Source: Poriferisocius sp965200775 (GTDB lineage Bacteria > Actinomycetota > Acidimicrobiia > Acidimicrobiales > Bin134). From it: a DNA stretch of 64,000 nt. The position numbers and the translations under genes are program-made. Numbering within the stretch: position 1 is the stretch's first letter; each line of letters opens with the position of its first letter. Below the pieces are notes generated by a model that ran no database searches, was not told where the DNA came from, and saw nothing but the letters and a program-made list of their open reading frames with translations. Of the stretch, positions 43,545-52,867 are shown in pieces. The stretch covers positions 744,001 through 808,000 of the forward strand of contig OZ241383.1 in NCBI GenBank assembly GCA_965200775.1. The letters are read 5' to 3'.

Positions 43545-44527
43545 GCCCGAGCTCCTATGGCGCAGTCCAGCACCACTCGGGCCAGGGCTGTGGCCGATTC
43601 GGGACCGTCCATGATGGTGGGCGCCACCACGCAGGACACCCCTGCGGCCTCCACGTCGGGGGCCAGGTGGGCGTCGGCCTCGTCGATCACCAGGGTGGTG
43701 GCCAGCTCCCGGTACAACCTGGCCACCCCGACCACCGAGCACTCGTGGCCCAGCTCTCGCATGAGCCGGTCGGCGGGACCCTTCAGGGCGGCTCCGCCCA
43801 CGATGGGCGACACAGCCACCACCGAATCCCGGCGCTGGGACACCGCTTCGCGCACACCGGGCACCTCGATCACCGGGCCGATCGACACGATGGGGTTGGA
43901 CGGGGCGATCACCACCGCCCGGGCCCCGGCCAACGCTTCGATCACCCCGGGGGCAGGTTCGGCATCGGCCGCTCCGGCGAACCGCACCTCGGTGACGGCC
44001 ACGTCGTGGCGGCGGCGCACGAAGTAGTCCTGAAACCCGATCTCGCCCTCGTCGACGGTGGTTACCTTGGTCTCGATCCGGTGGTTGGTAACCGGCACCA
44101 CCGGTAGCTCCAGTCCCCACGCTGCGGCGATCTCGCCGGTCACCGTTGTCAGGTCGGCCCCCCCGCTGAGGCGATGGGTGCGGTAGAGGTGGGTGGCCAG
44201 GTCTCGGTCGCCCAGCCGAAACCAGGTGATCCCGCCGTAGCGGTCGAGGGCGTCCATGGCCTGCCATGTCTCGTTCCGCAAACCCCAGCCGGTCTCGGGG
44301 TTGATCGCCCCGGCCAGGGTGTACACCACGGTGTCGAGGTCGGGGCTCACGTGGAGTCCGTGCAGGACGGTGTCGTCGGCTGTGTTCACGATGGCGAGCT
44401 GGTCTTGAGGCGGGTGGGCCCGGATCATCCCGGTCAGGAGCTTGGCCGCGCCCACTCCTCCGGCCAGCGTGACCACGCTGGGTGATGCCCGGCCCCCGGC
44501 TGCGGCCCGGGACGGGCCGTCGGTCAT
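43541..44527 (-). CDS. cofD: 2-phospho-L-lactate transferase (F420 biosynthesis)
   Basis: 328 residues. Motif VVTLAGGVGAAKLLTGM, then VNTADDTVLHGLHVSPDLDT, GWGLRNETWQAMDAL and WFRLGDRDLATHLYRT are the CofD/FbiA signatures, with PIVGGAALKGPADRLMRELG near the C-terminus. It transfers lactyl- or enolpyruvyl-phosphate from the guanylylated donor to Fo. Start ATG 44527 overlaps the gmd stop (ATGA). In mycobacteria fbiA/fbiB also lie near mannose-nucleotide and rhamnose genes. Confidence 0.94.
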   Translation of the reverse strand: MTDGPSRAAAGGRASPSVVTLAGGVGAAKLLTGMIRAHPPQDQLAIVNTADDTVLHGLHVSPDLDTVVYTLAGAINPETGWGLRNETWQAMDALDRYGGITWFRLGDRDLATHLYRTHRLSGGADLTTVTGEIAAAWGLELPVVPVTNHRIETKVTTVDEGEIGFQDYFVRRRHDVAVTEVRFAGAADAEPAPGVIEALAGARAVVIAPSNPIVSIGPVIEVPGVREAVSQRRDSVVAVSPIVGGAALKGPADRLMRELGHECSVVGVARLYRELATTLVIDEADAHLAPDVEAAGVSCVVAPTIMDGPESATALARVVLDCAIGARA

Positions 44528-45516
44528 GAAATCCCCTTGAGCTTGCCCTGGAGCAGGTCGAGGTCGGCGTCCACCATCATGGTGACCAGGTCCTCGAAGC
44601 TGACCTCACGGTCCCAACCCAAAATGGAAGCAGCCCGGGCGGCGTCGCCCACCAGAAGGTCCACCTCGGCGGGCCGCATGAACGCGTCGTCGGTGATCAC
44701 GTAGTCCTGGTAGCGCAGACCGAGGTGGGAAAATGCCAGCTCGCAGAATTCCCGCACAGAGTGGGTTTCCCCGGTGGCCACCACATAGTCACCGGGCTCG
44801 TCCTGCTGGAGCATCAGCCACATGGCCTTCACGTAGTCGCCGGCGAACCCCCAGTCACGCTTGGCCTCCAGGTTGCCCAGGCGCAGCTCGTTTTGTAGGC
44901 CCAGGGATATGGAGGCGACCCCGTGGGAGATTTTGCGGGTGACAAACTCCAGGCCCCGCCGGGGCGACTCGTGGTTGAAAAGGATGCCGGAGCTGGCGTG
45001 CAGGCCGTAGCTCTCCCGGTAGTTGATGGTGATCCAGTGGCCGTACACCTTGGCCACGCCGTAGGGGCTGCGGGGGTACAGCGGCGTGGCCTCGTTCTGG
45101 GGCACCTCCCGGACTTTGCCGAACATCTCGCTGCTGGACGCCTGGTAGAAGCGAATGGACGGGTCCACGATGCGGATGGCGTCGAGCAGGCGGGTCACCC
45201 CCAGTGCGGTGGTCTCGCCGGTGAGCACAGGCTGGCCGAACGAGGTTTGCACGAACGACTGGGCGGCCAGGTTGTACACCTCGGACGGTCGGTGTCGGCT
45301 CAGGGCCTCGATGAGCGACGCTTCGTCCAGCAGATCGCCGCTGACGGTGGTGATCCGGTTCTGAAGGTGGGCGATGCGCTCGAAGCTGACGGTGCTGGAC
45401 CGCCGGACCAGACCCACCACTTCGTAGTCCCGGTCGAGCAGGAACTCGGCCAGGTAGGAGCCGTCCTGGCCGGTGATCCCTGTGATGAGCGCCCGCCGGG
45501 GGCGTTGGTCAGCCAT
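44524..45516 (-). CDS. gmd: GDP-mannose 4,6-dehydratase
   Basis: 330 residues. ALITGITGQDGSYLAEFLLD at the N-terminus, then YNLAAQSFVQTSFGQPVLTG, FYQASSSEMFGKV with the catalytic Ser/Glu, YPRSPYGVAKVYGHW with Tyr and Lys, and GILFNHESPRRGLEFVTRKI. It produces GDP-4-keto-6-deoxy-D-mannose, used by rmd upstream and potentially by fcl at 25275. It overlaps rmd by 8 nt and cofD by 4 nt, so all are one operon. Confidence 0.95.
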   Translation of the reverse strand: MADQRPRRALITGITGQDGSYLAEFLLDRDYEVVGLVRRSSTVSFERIAHLQNRITTVSGDLLDEASLIEALSRHRPSEVYNLAAQSFVQTSFGQPVLTGETTALGVTRLLDAIRIVDPSIRFYQASSSEMFGKVREVPQNEATPLYPRSPYGVAKVYGHWITINYRESYGLHASSGILFNHESPRRGLEFVTRKISHGVASISLGLQNELRLGNLEAKRDWGFAGDYVKAMWLMLQQDEPGDYVVATGETHSVREFCELAFSHLGLRYQDYVITDDAFMRPAEVDLLVGDAARAASILGWDREVSFEDLVTMMVDADLDLLQGKLKGIS

Positions 45517-46438
45517 GGCCGTCTCCCGTGGGAGTTGCTGTGAGCCGCAGGCGGGCGTCGTCCAGCAGGTCGTCCAGGGTGTCGGCCAGGTCGATCTTGG
45601 GAGCCCAGCCGGTCGCAGCGTGGATCTTGGTGCTGTCGCCCCGCATGACCGGGAGGTCCACCGGGCGGAACAGACGGGTGTCCTGCTCCAGGGTCATCGG
45701 AGCGTGGGCCAACCCCAGCAGTCGCTCGGCGACTTCGGATACGGCAACGTCGTGACCCGAGCACACGTTGTAGGCCTCGCCCGGTTCTCCGTGGGCCACC
45801 AGCAGCCGGTAGGCACGCACCACGTCGCGCACGTCGGTGAAGTCGCGCCGGGCCGACAGGTTGCCCACCGGCACCGCCCTCCGTCCTGCCTGCTCGTTGG
45901 CGGCGATGCGAGCGGCAAGAGCCGGGGCCAGGAAGCGCTCGCTCTGGCCCGGTCCCAGATGGTTGAAGGCCCGGGCGCGGATCACCCCGAGGCCGTGGCC
46001 CAAGAACCCCTGGATGCACACCATCTCGGCGGCGGCCTTGCTAGCGGCGTAGGGGTTCACCGGGCGCAGGGGAGCGGACTCGTCGAGGGGTAGGTCTTGG
46101 TGGCTGACCAGGCCGTAGATGTCGCTGCTGGTGACCGAGAGGAGGCGCTCCACCCCGGTGTCGATGCAGGCTCGAACCACGTGGAGGGTGCCGTCGGCGT
46201 TGGTGCGGAACGTGCCCACGGGGTCGTCCCACGAGGCGGCAACGTCGCTCTGGCCGGCCAGGTGATACACCGTGTCCGGCTTGGACTCGGAGATCAGCTC
46301 GGCAACCGCCCCGGCGTCCTCGATCGGGGGGCTGCCGATGACGCGGTCCACTTCGATCACGTCGTCATCGCAAGCGTTCAGATGAGCGACGAGGTGAGTC
46401 CCCACAAAACCCCGCGACCCGGTGACCAGGGCACGCAT
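45509..46438 (-). CDS. rmd: GDP-6-deoxy-D-mannose (GDP-D-rhamnose) reductase
   Basis: 309-residue SDR protein. MRALVTGSRGFVGTHLVAHL defines start ATG 46438 (earlier in-frame codons lack a glycine-rich strand). STSSDIYG-like VTSSDIYGLV, PVNPYAASKAAAEMVC (Tyr/Lys) and RAFNHLGPGQSERFLAPALA are characteristic of RMD. It reduces the Gmd product to GDP-D-rhamnose. First gene of the minus-strand operon rmd-gmd-cofD-cofE, divergent from the glycosyltransferase at 46536. Confidence 0.88.
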   Translation of the reverse strand: MRALVTGSRGFVGTHLVAHLNACDDDVIEVDRVIGSPPIEDAGAVAELISESKPDTVYHLAGQSDVAASWDDPVGTFRTNADGTLHVVRACIDTGVERLLSVTSSDIYGLVSHQDLPLDESAPLRPVNPYAASKAAAEMVCIQGFLGHGLGVIRARAFNHLGPGQSERFLAPALAARIAANEQAGRRAVPVGNLSARRDFTDVRDVVRAYRLLVAHGEPGEAYNVCSGHDVAVSEVAERLLGLAHAPMTLEQDTRLFRPVDLPVMRGDSTKIHAATGWAPKIDLADTLDDLLDDARLRLTATPTGDGHG

Positions 46439-46523
46439 CGTCACGAGTGTGCCACCTCCGCAGGGGTGTCTGCGAAGCAGCGACGCCGTTCGCTGCATAC
46501 CTCGGAATCTTGAGGTGGGCCGG

Positions 46524-46535
46524 TACGGTTATGAG
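46524..46535 (+). promoter_or_regulatory. leaderless -10 box (TACGGT, 6 nt before GTG)
   Basis: TACGGT at 46524-46529 ends 6 nt before GTG 46536, which is in frame with the glycosyltransferase and gives the conserved start. An earlier GTG at 46422 would overlap rmd. Confidence 0.45.
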
Positions 46536-49451
46536 GTGGCCGACGCCCAGTCCGATCCGCAGCTCGAAAAGGCGGCCAAACCCTCCTTCCAAATCCATGC
46601 GGTGATCGTGACCCACGATCCCGGGCTCTGGTTCGACGAGATGTTGGAGTCGTTGGCCGCTCAGGACCATCCCGGAGTGGATGTAACGGTGGTGGACGCG
46701 GGCAGCGAGTCCGACCCCACCGTCCGGATACACAGCATCCTGCCCGACGCTGCCGTCCATCGGTTGGGCGCCAATCCCGGATTCAGCACCGCAGCCAACC
46801 ATGTTCTGGACCAAGGCCCGGTCCCCGACTTTTTCGCGATCTGCCATGACGACGTGGTTTTGGCCCCCAATGCGCTGCGTCTGCTGGCTGAGGAGGCCAT
46901 CGCTTCCAACTCGGGGATCGTCGGCCCCAAGCACGTTGACTGGGACAACCCCTCGGCCATCCTCCAGGTGGCCCTGACAGTGGACAAGACCGGGGTGGTG
47001 ATCCCCACCGTGGAGGCCGGGGAGCTGGACCAGGAACAGCACGATCTCATCCAGGATGTGTTCGCCGTGCCGGGGGGGTGCGTGCTGGTCCGGGGCGACC
47101 TGTTCAAGGCCATCGGGGGTTTCGACCGGGAAATCTCGTTCGCTTACGAGCACGTGAACCTCTGCTGGCGAGCCCGGACCGTGGGAGCCCGGGTGAGGGT
47201 GGTGCCCTCGGCGGTGGTCCGACACCGCCAGCGCCTGCCTGAGCGCATCGCCCGGGCGCGGGCCCACCGGCTGCTCCACCGTCACCGGGTGAGGACACTG
47301 CTGTGCATGTACGGGGTGTGGCACTCGGTGAGGGTGGTGCCCCAGGCGCTGGTCATCTCGGTTGTGGAGCTGCTCGCCTCGCTGGTTTCCGGGCGGCTGG
47401 GCCATGCTCGCAACATCGTCGCGGCGTGGGGTCACAACCTGGTTCGCTGGAGATCGATTGCGAGGCGGCGCCGGGAGATCGGCCGAACCCGCCGGGTGAG
47501 CGACACCCATGTCCGGGTCTCCCAGGTGCGGGGTTTTGCCCTGTTCGCCGGCTACCTGTTCGGCCGGGAGAGCTTCGGTGCGCCGATCGGTATGGAGGCC
47601 AGGGCATCGGCGCAGACAACCTTCCTGTCCCGGTTGAGCAGTGCTCGGGGTCCGGTGGCGGTGTGGACCCTGGTCGCGGTACTGATGCTGCTCGGTGCCC
47701 GCAGCCTAATCACCGGGGGTATTCCCTTGGTGGGGGAGATGTCGTCGTTGGGGTCGAGTTCGGAGCTGTCCAGGGGCTGGTGGAGCGAATTCCGGCCGCT
47801 GGGGTTGGGACAGGAGGGGTTCGCTCCCACCGGTCTAGGGATTTTGACCGTGCTGAGCTGGCTGTTCGGGGGCGCCACCGGCCTGCTGCGCACGGTGCTG
47901 ATCGTGGGGATGCTGCCGTTGGGAGGGCTTGGGGTGTGGCGGCTCATGCGGCCGTTCGGGTCCCAGTGGATCCAGGTGGTGGCTCTCGGGGTGTACCTGG
48001 CCAACCCGGTGCCGTACAACGCACTCGCCAACGGGGTTTGGGGCGGGCTTCTGGTTTACGGAGCAGCTCCCTGGCTGGTGCGGGCCGTTCTGGCCGGGGC
48101 CCGGCTCGCGCCGTTCGGCGACCTTGATGGCATCGCCGGGCCCGGTTCGCGCCACCCCTCTGTCGTGCGGGAGTCCCTGGCCATCGGCCTGTTGGTGGGC
48201 CTGGTAGGTGCCATGGCCCCCCAAGCGGTGGTGGTGCCGGCTCTGATCGTGGGTGGGGTGTTTCTGGGTTCCATCCTGGCTGGAACCGCCGAGGGCATGG
48301 TGCGGATGGTCTTGGTGGTGGTGGCCGGGATGGTGGTGGCCGCCGTGCTCAACTTGCCGTGGCTGGCCGAGAGTTTCACGTCTCTTCTAGGTGATCGGAC
48401 CGGCAGCGGCGACGGGTATTCGTGGGCCGCGCTGTTGCGGTTCGACACCGGTCCGTTCAGCGACGACCGGTTGGGTTGGGCCCTGCCGGTGGCCGCTGTG
48501 CTCCCGCTGGTTCTGGCCCATGACTCCCGCTTGGCCTGGGCGGTGCGAGGGTGGGTGCTATACCTGGGCAGCGCGGCGGCGGCGCTGGCTGCCGAGCACG
48601 GTTGGTTGCCGGTGCCGCTGCCCCGGCCCGAGGTTCTTCTGGCTCCCGGAGCGGTGGGGCTGGCCATTGCGGTGGCGATGGGGGTGGCGGCGTTCCAGGT
48701 GGATGTGCGCCGCTACCGCTTCGGGTGGCGTCAGGTGGTGCCTCTCACTGCTCTGGTAGCGATAGTGGCGGGGATGCTGCCCGCGTTGGCCATTGTCTCC
48801 GACGGGGACTGGAACGCGCCGGGTGACGACTATGCCGAGGTGGTCCCGTTCGGAGTTGATTCCCAGGATGTCGACGGCCTCCAGGTTGGCGAGGGGCATC
48901 GGGTGTTGTGGATAGGCCATCCCGACGTGCTGCCTTTGGGAAGCTGGGAGCTGGCCGAGGGCTTGTCGTTCGGTCTTTCGGATGCCGACCGGTTTCCCAC
49001 GGTGGCCCAGCGCTGGACCGGTTCTCTGGACGATCAAACCAGGTTGGTGGCCGATGCGGTGATTGGAGCGCCCGGGACCGGGACCAAGCGGCTGGGGGCC
49101 GAGCTGTCCCGGTGGGGGATAGGCACGATCCTGGTGGTTGAGCGGCTTGCCCCTGCTCCCTACAGCGACCTGGTTCAGCCGGTGCCGGACTGGCTGACCG
49201 ACACGCTGGACGGCCAACTTGACCTGGACCCCGGCAACGTGACCTCGGTGATCGCCACCTATCACAACACGGTGGAACCGTCACCTGTTTCGCTCGGGCC
49301 GGTGGCCGCGCCGGACTCCGGCGCCTCGGGGTTCACCCGGTTCCTGCTGGCCGTGCAGGTAGCGCTGTGGGCGGTGGCCCTGGCCGGGTTGGCTCGCCTC
49401 AACCGGGGGCAAGGCCGCCGTCGGGATGACACCGGGGAGCGGGTCCGGTGA
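46536..49451 (+). CDS. GT2 glycosyltransferase fused to a large polytopic membrane domain
   Basis: 971 residues. N-terminal GT2 domain (about 15-260): IHAVIVTHDPGLWFDEMLES, NPGFSTAANHVLDQG, FFAICHDDVVLAPNALRLLA and a GGFDREISFAYEHVNLCWRA acceptor segment. The rest has about a dozen hydrophobic segments between residues 300 and 750 (for example VAVWTLVAVLMLLGARSLI), then a long hydrophilic external domain and a last helix (FLLAVQVALWAVALAGLARL). The layout suggests a polyprenyl- or lipid-linked sugar enzyme. It overlaps the DUF5719-like gene (GTGA), a pair that recurs in actinobacteria to my knowledge. Confidence 0.8.
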   Translation: MADAQSDPQLEKAAKPSFQIHAVIVTHDPGLWFDEMLESLAAQDHPGVDVTVVDAGSESDPTVRIHSILPDAAVHRLGANPGFSTAANHVLDQGPVPDFFAICHDDVVLAPNALRLLAEEAIASNSGIVGPKHVDWDNPSAILQVALTVDKTGVVIPTVEAGELDQEQHDLIQDVFAVPGGCVLVRGDLFKAIGGFDREISFAYEHVNLCWRARTVGARVRVVPSAVVRHRQRLPERIARARAHRLLHRHRVRTLLCMYGVWHSVRVVPQALVISVVELLASLVSGRLGHARNIVAAWGHNLVRWRSIARRRREIGRTRRVSDTHVRVSQVRGFALFAGYLFGRESFGAPIGMEARASAQTTFLSRLSSARGPVAVWTLVAVLMLLGARSLITGGIPLVGEMSSLGSSSELSRGWWSEFRPLGLGQEGFAPTGLGILTVLSWLFGGATGLLRTVLIVGMLPLGGLGVWRLMRPFGSQWIQVVALGVYLANPVPYNALANGVWGGLLVYGAAPWLVRAVLAGARLAPFGDLDGIAGPGSRHPSVVRESLAIGLLVGLVGAMAPQAVVVPALIVGGVFLGSILAGTAEGMVRMVLVVVAGMVVAAVLNLPWLAESFTSLLGDRTGSGDGYSWAALLRFDTGPFSDDRLGWALPVAAVLPLVLAHDSRLAWAVRGWVLYLGSAAAALAAEHGWLPVPLPRPEVLLAPGAVGLAIAVAMGVAAFQVDVRRYRFGWRQVVPLTALVAIVAGMLPALAIVSDGDWNAPGDDYAEVVPFGVDSQDVDGLQVGEGHRVLWIGHPDVLPLGSWELAEGLSFGLSDADRFPTVAQRWTGSLDDQTRLVADAVIGAPGTGTKRLGAELSRWGIGTILVVERLAPAPYSDLVQPVPDWLTDTLDGQLDLDPGNVTSVIATYHNTVEPSPVSLGPVAAPDSGASGFTRFLLAVQVALWAVALAGLARLNRGQGRRRDDTGERVR

Positions 49452-50989
49452 GGGGCGACATGATGCGTTGGCCGCTGGTGGTCTTGGGGTTTGCGCTGAT
49501 CGTCGGGCTGGCGGTGGCCGACCGCAGCAGCGACGACGAGGCCGCGGCCAACACGTCGCTTACCGCTCACGTGATCACCAGCTCGGCTCTCGGCCCCGAA
49601 GCGGAGGGAGGGGTCTGGTACTGCGCGGAGGGTACGTCGAGGGCCAGGGAGTTCGCCGACCATTCGGTGATCGTGGCCAACTCTTCCGACGCCGCTGTCA
49701 CAGCCACGGTGTCGGTGTTCCCGGCCACGCTCGCCGGATCGTCCGCAGCGGTGTCGGAACCGGTGGAGGTGAAGTTGCCGGTGCCTGCCCAGTCGCAGTC
49801 GTCGCTGCGGCTGGCCGATGTGATCGAGTCGCAGTACACCGCCGCCATGGTGGAGGTGGACTCCGGGTTGGCGGTGGTCGAGCAGCGGGTTCAGGGGCCG
49901 ACCGGCTTCGATGTCGTGGCCTGCGCAACCCGTTCGTCGGCGGTGTGGCACTTCGCGGCCGGCTCCACCCGGCGGGACGCCCGGCTGGTGTTCGCCCTGT
50001 TCAACCCGTTCCCCGACCGAGCGGTAGTGCAGTTTTCGTTCGCCACCGATGAGGGAATCCGCGAGCCTCAGGCTCTGCGGGGGGTGTTGGTGCCGGCTCG
50101 GTCGTTGGTCATGGTCAACGCCACCGACCACGTGCCCCGGTTCTCGTCGGTTTCCACCACAATCGAGTCGCAGGCCGGTCGGATCGTGGCCGGGCGACTC
50201 CAGTTGTTCGACGGCTCTGAGGGTTTGGAGGGCTTGACCGCCGGTCCGGGGATTGCCGACCCGCAAACCCACTGGGTTTTCCCGGGCGGGCCCACCGGGC
50301 CGGGGGTGGACGAGTACATCGTCTTGTACAACCCGTCGGACACCGAAGCAGCTGCCGATGTGAGCATCCGGTCGGATTTCCCCGATGCTTCAGGTTCGGT
50401 GGTGCCGATTGAGGTGTCGCTTCCGCCGAAGCAGCGGGTCGCCTTGGTGCTGGGGGAGACGGGGACGTATCCACTTCCCCCGGCCCCGTACACCACCCAG
50501 GTCTCGGGTCGTCTGCCGGAGGGAGAGGGGTTCTGGGCCACAGTCCAGGTGTTCAATGGCGTGCCGATAGTGGCCGAGCGGGTCACGGCCGCCGCGGCAC
50601 TGTCGTCCCCGGCGGGCATCGCTGTCACTCTCGGCACGCCGGTCACCGCGGTCCGCCACCTTGTTGGGGGCAACCGGGCTGGCGAAGCCGAGGTAGTTCT
50701 GTCCGTCGTCAACCCCTCGCGAGACTCGATTGCCCTTGTCACTGTGTCGAAGGTCGCCGACGGGCAGATCGTGCCCGTCCCCCAGCTCGACCCCCGAGAG
50801 GTGGCCCCCCAAGACCGCCTGATCGTGCCGGTGGATCGGTTGACCGGCGGCGATTCCTACGCCCTGCTGATCGAATCCAACCAGCCGGTGTCGGTGGTCC
50901 GAACCCTGCTGGCCGACCAGGGGACCGGTCTGACCTCCGGCTCGACTACACCCTTCGACCCCGCCCTCTTGGACCCCACAGCGTTCTAG
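49448..50989 (+). CDS. secreted/anchored DUF5719-like protein
   Basis: 513 residues. One N-terminal hydrophobic segment (WPLVVLGFALIVGLAVA) anchors or exports it. The rest is beta-rich: GGVWYCAEGTSRAREFADHS, WHFAAGSTRRDARLVFALFN, HWVFPGGPTGPGVDEYIVLY and HLVGGNRAGEAEVVLSVVNP repeat the pattern of the DUF5719 modules (an aromatic W/H then a hydrophobic strand then NP). Function unknown; the gene partner is a GT2/membrane protein, so a role in exporting or holding a glycan is likely. A perfect inverted repeat follows at 51062. Confidence 0.78.
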   Translation: MRGDMMRWPLVVLGFALIVGLAVADRSSDDEAAANTSLTAHVITSSALGPEAEGGVWYCAEGTSRAREFADHSVIVANSSDAAVTATVSVFPATLAGSSAAVSEPVEVKLPVPAQSQSSLRLADVIESQYTAAMVEVDSGLAVVEQRVQGPTGFDVVACATRSSAVWHFAAGSTRRDARLVFALFNPFPDRAVVQFSFATDEGIREPQALRGVLVPARSLVMVNATDHVPRFSSVSTTIESQAGRIVAGRLQLFDGSEGLEGLTAGPGIADPQTHWVFPGGPTGPGVDEYIVLYNPSDTEAAADVSIRSDFPDASGSVVPIEVSLPPKQRVALVLGETGTYPLPPAPYTTQVSGRLPEGEGFWATVQVFNGVPIVAERVTAAAALSSPAGIAVTLGTPVTAVRHLVGGNRAGEAEVVLSVVNPSRDSIALVTVSKVADGQIVPVPQLDPREVAPQDRLIVPVDRLTGGDSYALLIESNQPVSVVRTLLADQGTGLTSGSTTPFDPALLDPTAF

Positions 50990-51061
50990 CGGTCCGAGGA
51001 GGTCTCGCTGTCGATCGCATGATTGGCGAGATGCTCTCCCTCGGCGCCCCGAACCCGAGAT

Positions 51062-51098
51062 CAGCGAAACGATAGGGCCATCGGTGCGTGTTTCGCTG
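51062..51098 (+). terminator. hairpin after the DUF5719-like gene
   Basis: CAGCGAAAC at 51062-51070 and GTTTCGCTG at 51090-51098 are perfect 9-bp complements; an inner GAT/ATC pairing can extend the structure. A short T-rich stretch (TTTGG) follows. Likely ends the GT2-DUF5719 transcript before the promoter at 51136. Confidence 0.55.
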
Positions 51099-51135
51099 TT
51101 TGGAGGTGAACCCGACCCCGAGGTGGTCTGTTCCC

Positions 51136-51148
51136 TACCATGCCGGGG
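51136..51148 (+). promoter_or_regulatory. leaderless -10 box (TACCAT, 7 nt before ATG)
   Basis: TACCAT at 51136-51141 ends 7 nt before ATG 51149. The earlier in-frame ATG at 51140 lies within the box, so 51149 is chosen. Confidence 0.5.
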
Positions 51149-52798
51149 ATGGAAGCGTTTCCCACCGTTAGGGACCTGGTGTTGAACCGGGCCGAGGACG
51201 ACCGCCGGGCCATGCTGTTCGAGGACGAGGAGTACACCTACAGGGAGTTCACCGCGGGGTGTGTAGCCCGAGCCGACCTGCTGTTGAGCCGGCGGGGGGA
51301 GGGGCCATTTCACGTCGGGGTGCTGTTGGACAACGGGCCGGAGTACTCCATGCTGCTGGGCGGGGCCGCCGTGGCCGGGGCCGCGGTGGTGGGCATCAAC
51401 CCCACACGCCAGGGGGCCGAGCTGGCCCGTGACATCACCCACGCCGACTGCGACATGATCGTCACCGAGAGCCGCCACCGAACTCTGTTGGACGGCCTTG
51501 ATCTGGGAGCAGCCAACGACAAGGTGTGGGACGTGGACTCGCCGCAATGGGCCAACGACCTGGCCCCCTACGCCGACGCCGACCCCCCCGAGGTACAAGT
51601 CGACCCATTGGCCCCCTACCTGCTGCTGTTCACGTCGGGAACCACCGGCGATCCCAAGGCGGCCATCTGCTCGCAGATGCGCCTGGCTCGCATCGGGGAG
51701 GTACTCACCTCGATGAGGGACATCGGACCCGACGACGTTTGCTATCAGGCCATGCCCATGTTCCACTCCAACGCGCTCATGGCCGGGTGGGTCCCCTGCC
51801 TCACGGTGGGGGCCACCGCAGCATTCCGGCGGCGCTTCTCGGCCTCGGGATTCCTCCCCGACGTGCGCCGATTCGGCGTCACCTACTTCAACTACGTGGG
51901 CAAGCCCCTCACCTACATCCTGGCCACCCCCGAGCAACCCGACGACGCCGACAACACCCTGCGTGTGGTGTTCGGCAACGAGGGAGCGGTCCACGACCTC
52001 GAGCGCTTCTCCCATCGCTTCGGGGTGCCGGTTGAGGACTCCTACGGTTCCACCGAGGGGGGAGTTTCGGTGAGCCGTACCCCTGACACCCCGCCCAACG
52101 CCCTGGGGCGGGGCGACGAATCGGTGAGAATCCTCAATCCCGACACCGGGGAGGAGGCACCCCTGGCTTCCTTCGACGACACCGGCAAGTTGCTGAACCC
52201 CGACGAGGCCATCGGCGAGCTGGTGTCCATGGCGTCGGCCCCCATCTTCGAGGGTTACTGGAACAACCCCGAGGCCGACGACGAGCGCACACACGACGGC
52301 ATCTACTGGTCGGGTGACCTCGCCTACCGGGACGCCGACGGGTTCATCTACTTCGCGGGGCGTAACTTCGACTGGCTCCGGGTGGACGGCGAGAACTTCG
52401 CTGCCGCTCCGGTGGAGCGCATCCTGGTCCGCCACCCCGACATCGACCTGGCCGCCGTTTACGCCGTGCCCAGCCCGTCGGTGGGTGACGATGTGATGGT
52501 GGCTGTGGTGCGCCGCCCGGGAGCGGCCTTCGACCCCGACGGGTTCTCCCGGTTCCTGGCCGGCCAGGACGACCTCGGCACCAAGTGGACGCCGCGCTAT
52601 GTGCGCTGGGCCGATTCTCTGCCTCAGACCGAGACCAACAAGATCCTCAAGCGCACCCTGCGCCGGGAACGATGGGAGTCGGACGACGAGATATGGCTAC
52701 GCGACGGGGACGGCTACCGGTTGGTGACCTCCGACGATGAGCAGGTCATTCGTGCCGAGTTCGAGGCTCGGGGTCGCCTGTCGGTTCTGGACACCTAG
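51149..52798 (+). CDS. acyl-CoA synthetase (AMP-binding, FadD-type)
   Basis: 549 residues. The ATP/AMP motif LLFTSGTTGDPKAAICSQ near residue 160, VVFGNEGAVHD, EDSYGSTEGGVSV, and the C-terminal YWSGDLAYRDADGFIYFAGR hinge-Asp segment. The catalytic Lys is expected in ETNKILKRTL near residue 500. The gene converges on the SCO6745-like gene, and its last 17 codons are duplicated just beyond its stop. It lies near CoA-transferase and 2-hydroxyacid dehydrogenase genes, suggesting organic-acid or fatty-acid catabolism. Confidence 0.9.
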   Translation: MEAFPTVRDLVLNRAEDDRRAMLFEDEEYTYREFTAGCVARADLLLSRRGEGPFHVGVLLDNGPEYSMLLGGAAVAGAAVVGINPTRQGAELARDITHADCDMIVTESRHRTLLDGLDLGAANDKVWDVDSPQWANDLAPYADADPPEVQVDPLAPYLLLFTSGTTGDPKAAICSQMRLARIGEVLTSMRDIGPDDVCYQAMPMFHSNALMAGWVPCLTVGATAAFRRRFSASGFLPDVRRFGVTYFNYVGKPLTYILATPEQPDDADNTLRVVFGNEGAVHDLERFSHRFGVPVEDSYGSTEGGVSVSRTPDTPPNALGRGDESVRILNPDTGEEAPLASFDDTGKLLNPDEAIGELVSMASAPIFEGYWNNPEADDERTHDGIYWSGDLAYRDADGFIYFAGRNFDWLRVDGENFAAAPVERILVRHPDIDLAAVYAVPSPSVGDDVMVAVVRRPGAAFDPDGFSRFLAGQDDLGTKWTPRYVRWADSLPQTETNKILKRTLRRERWESDDEIWLRDGDGYRLVTSDDEQVIRAEFEARGRLSVLDT

Positions 52799-52867
52799 CC
52801 CGGATCGATTCGTGCCGAGTTCGAGGCTCGGGGTCGCCTGTCGGAATTGGACACCTAGCCCAGAGCG
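52748..52867. repeat. 60-bp tandem duplication across a convergent gene junction
   Basis: 52748-52807 and 52808-52867 match at about 55 of 60 positions. Each contains the last codons of the synthetase (RAEFEARGRLS, ending LDT), its TAG, and, read on the other strand, a copy of the last codons of the neighbouring gene (IALG in one, IDPG in the other) with a stop. Confidence 0.9.

Noticed and set aside
43545..44267. Upstream extension of the cofE frame
   Set aside because: Arg/Gly/Pro-rich shadow of cofD in another frame; GTG 43544 with GTGA overlap is the real start.
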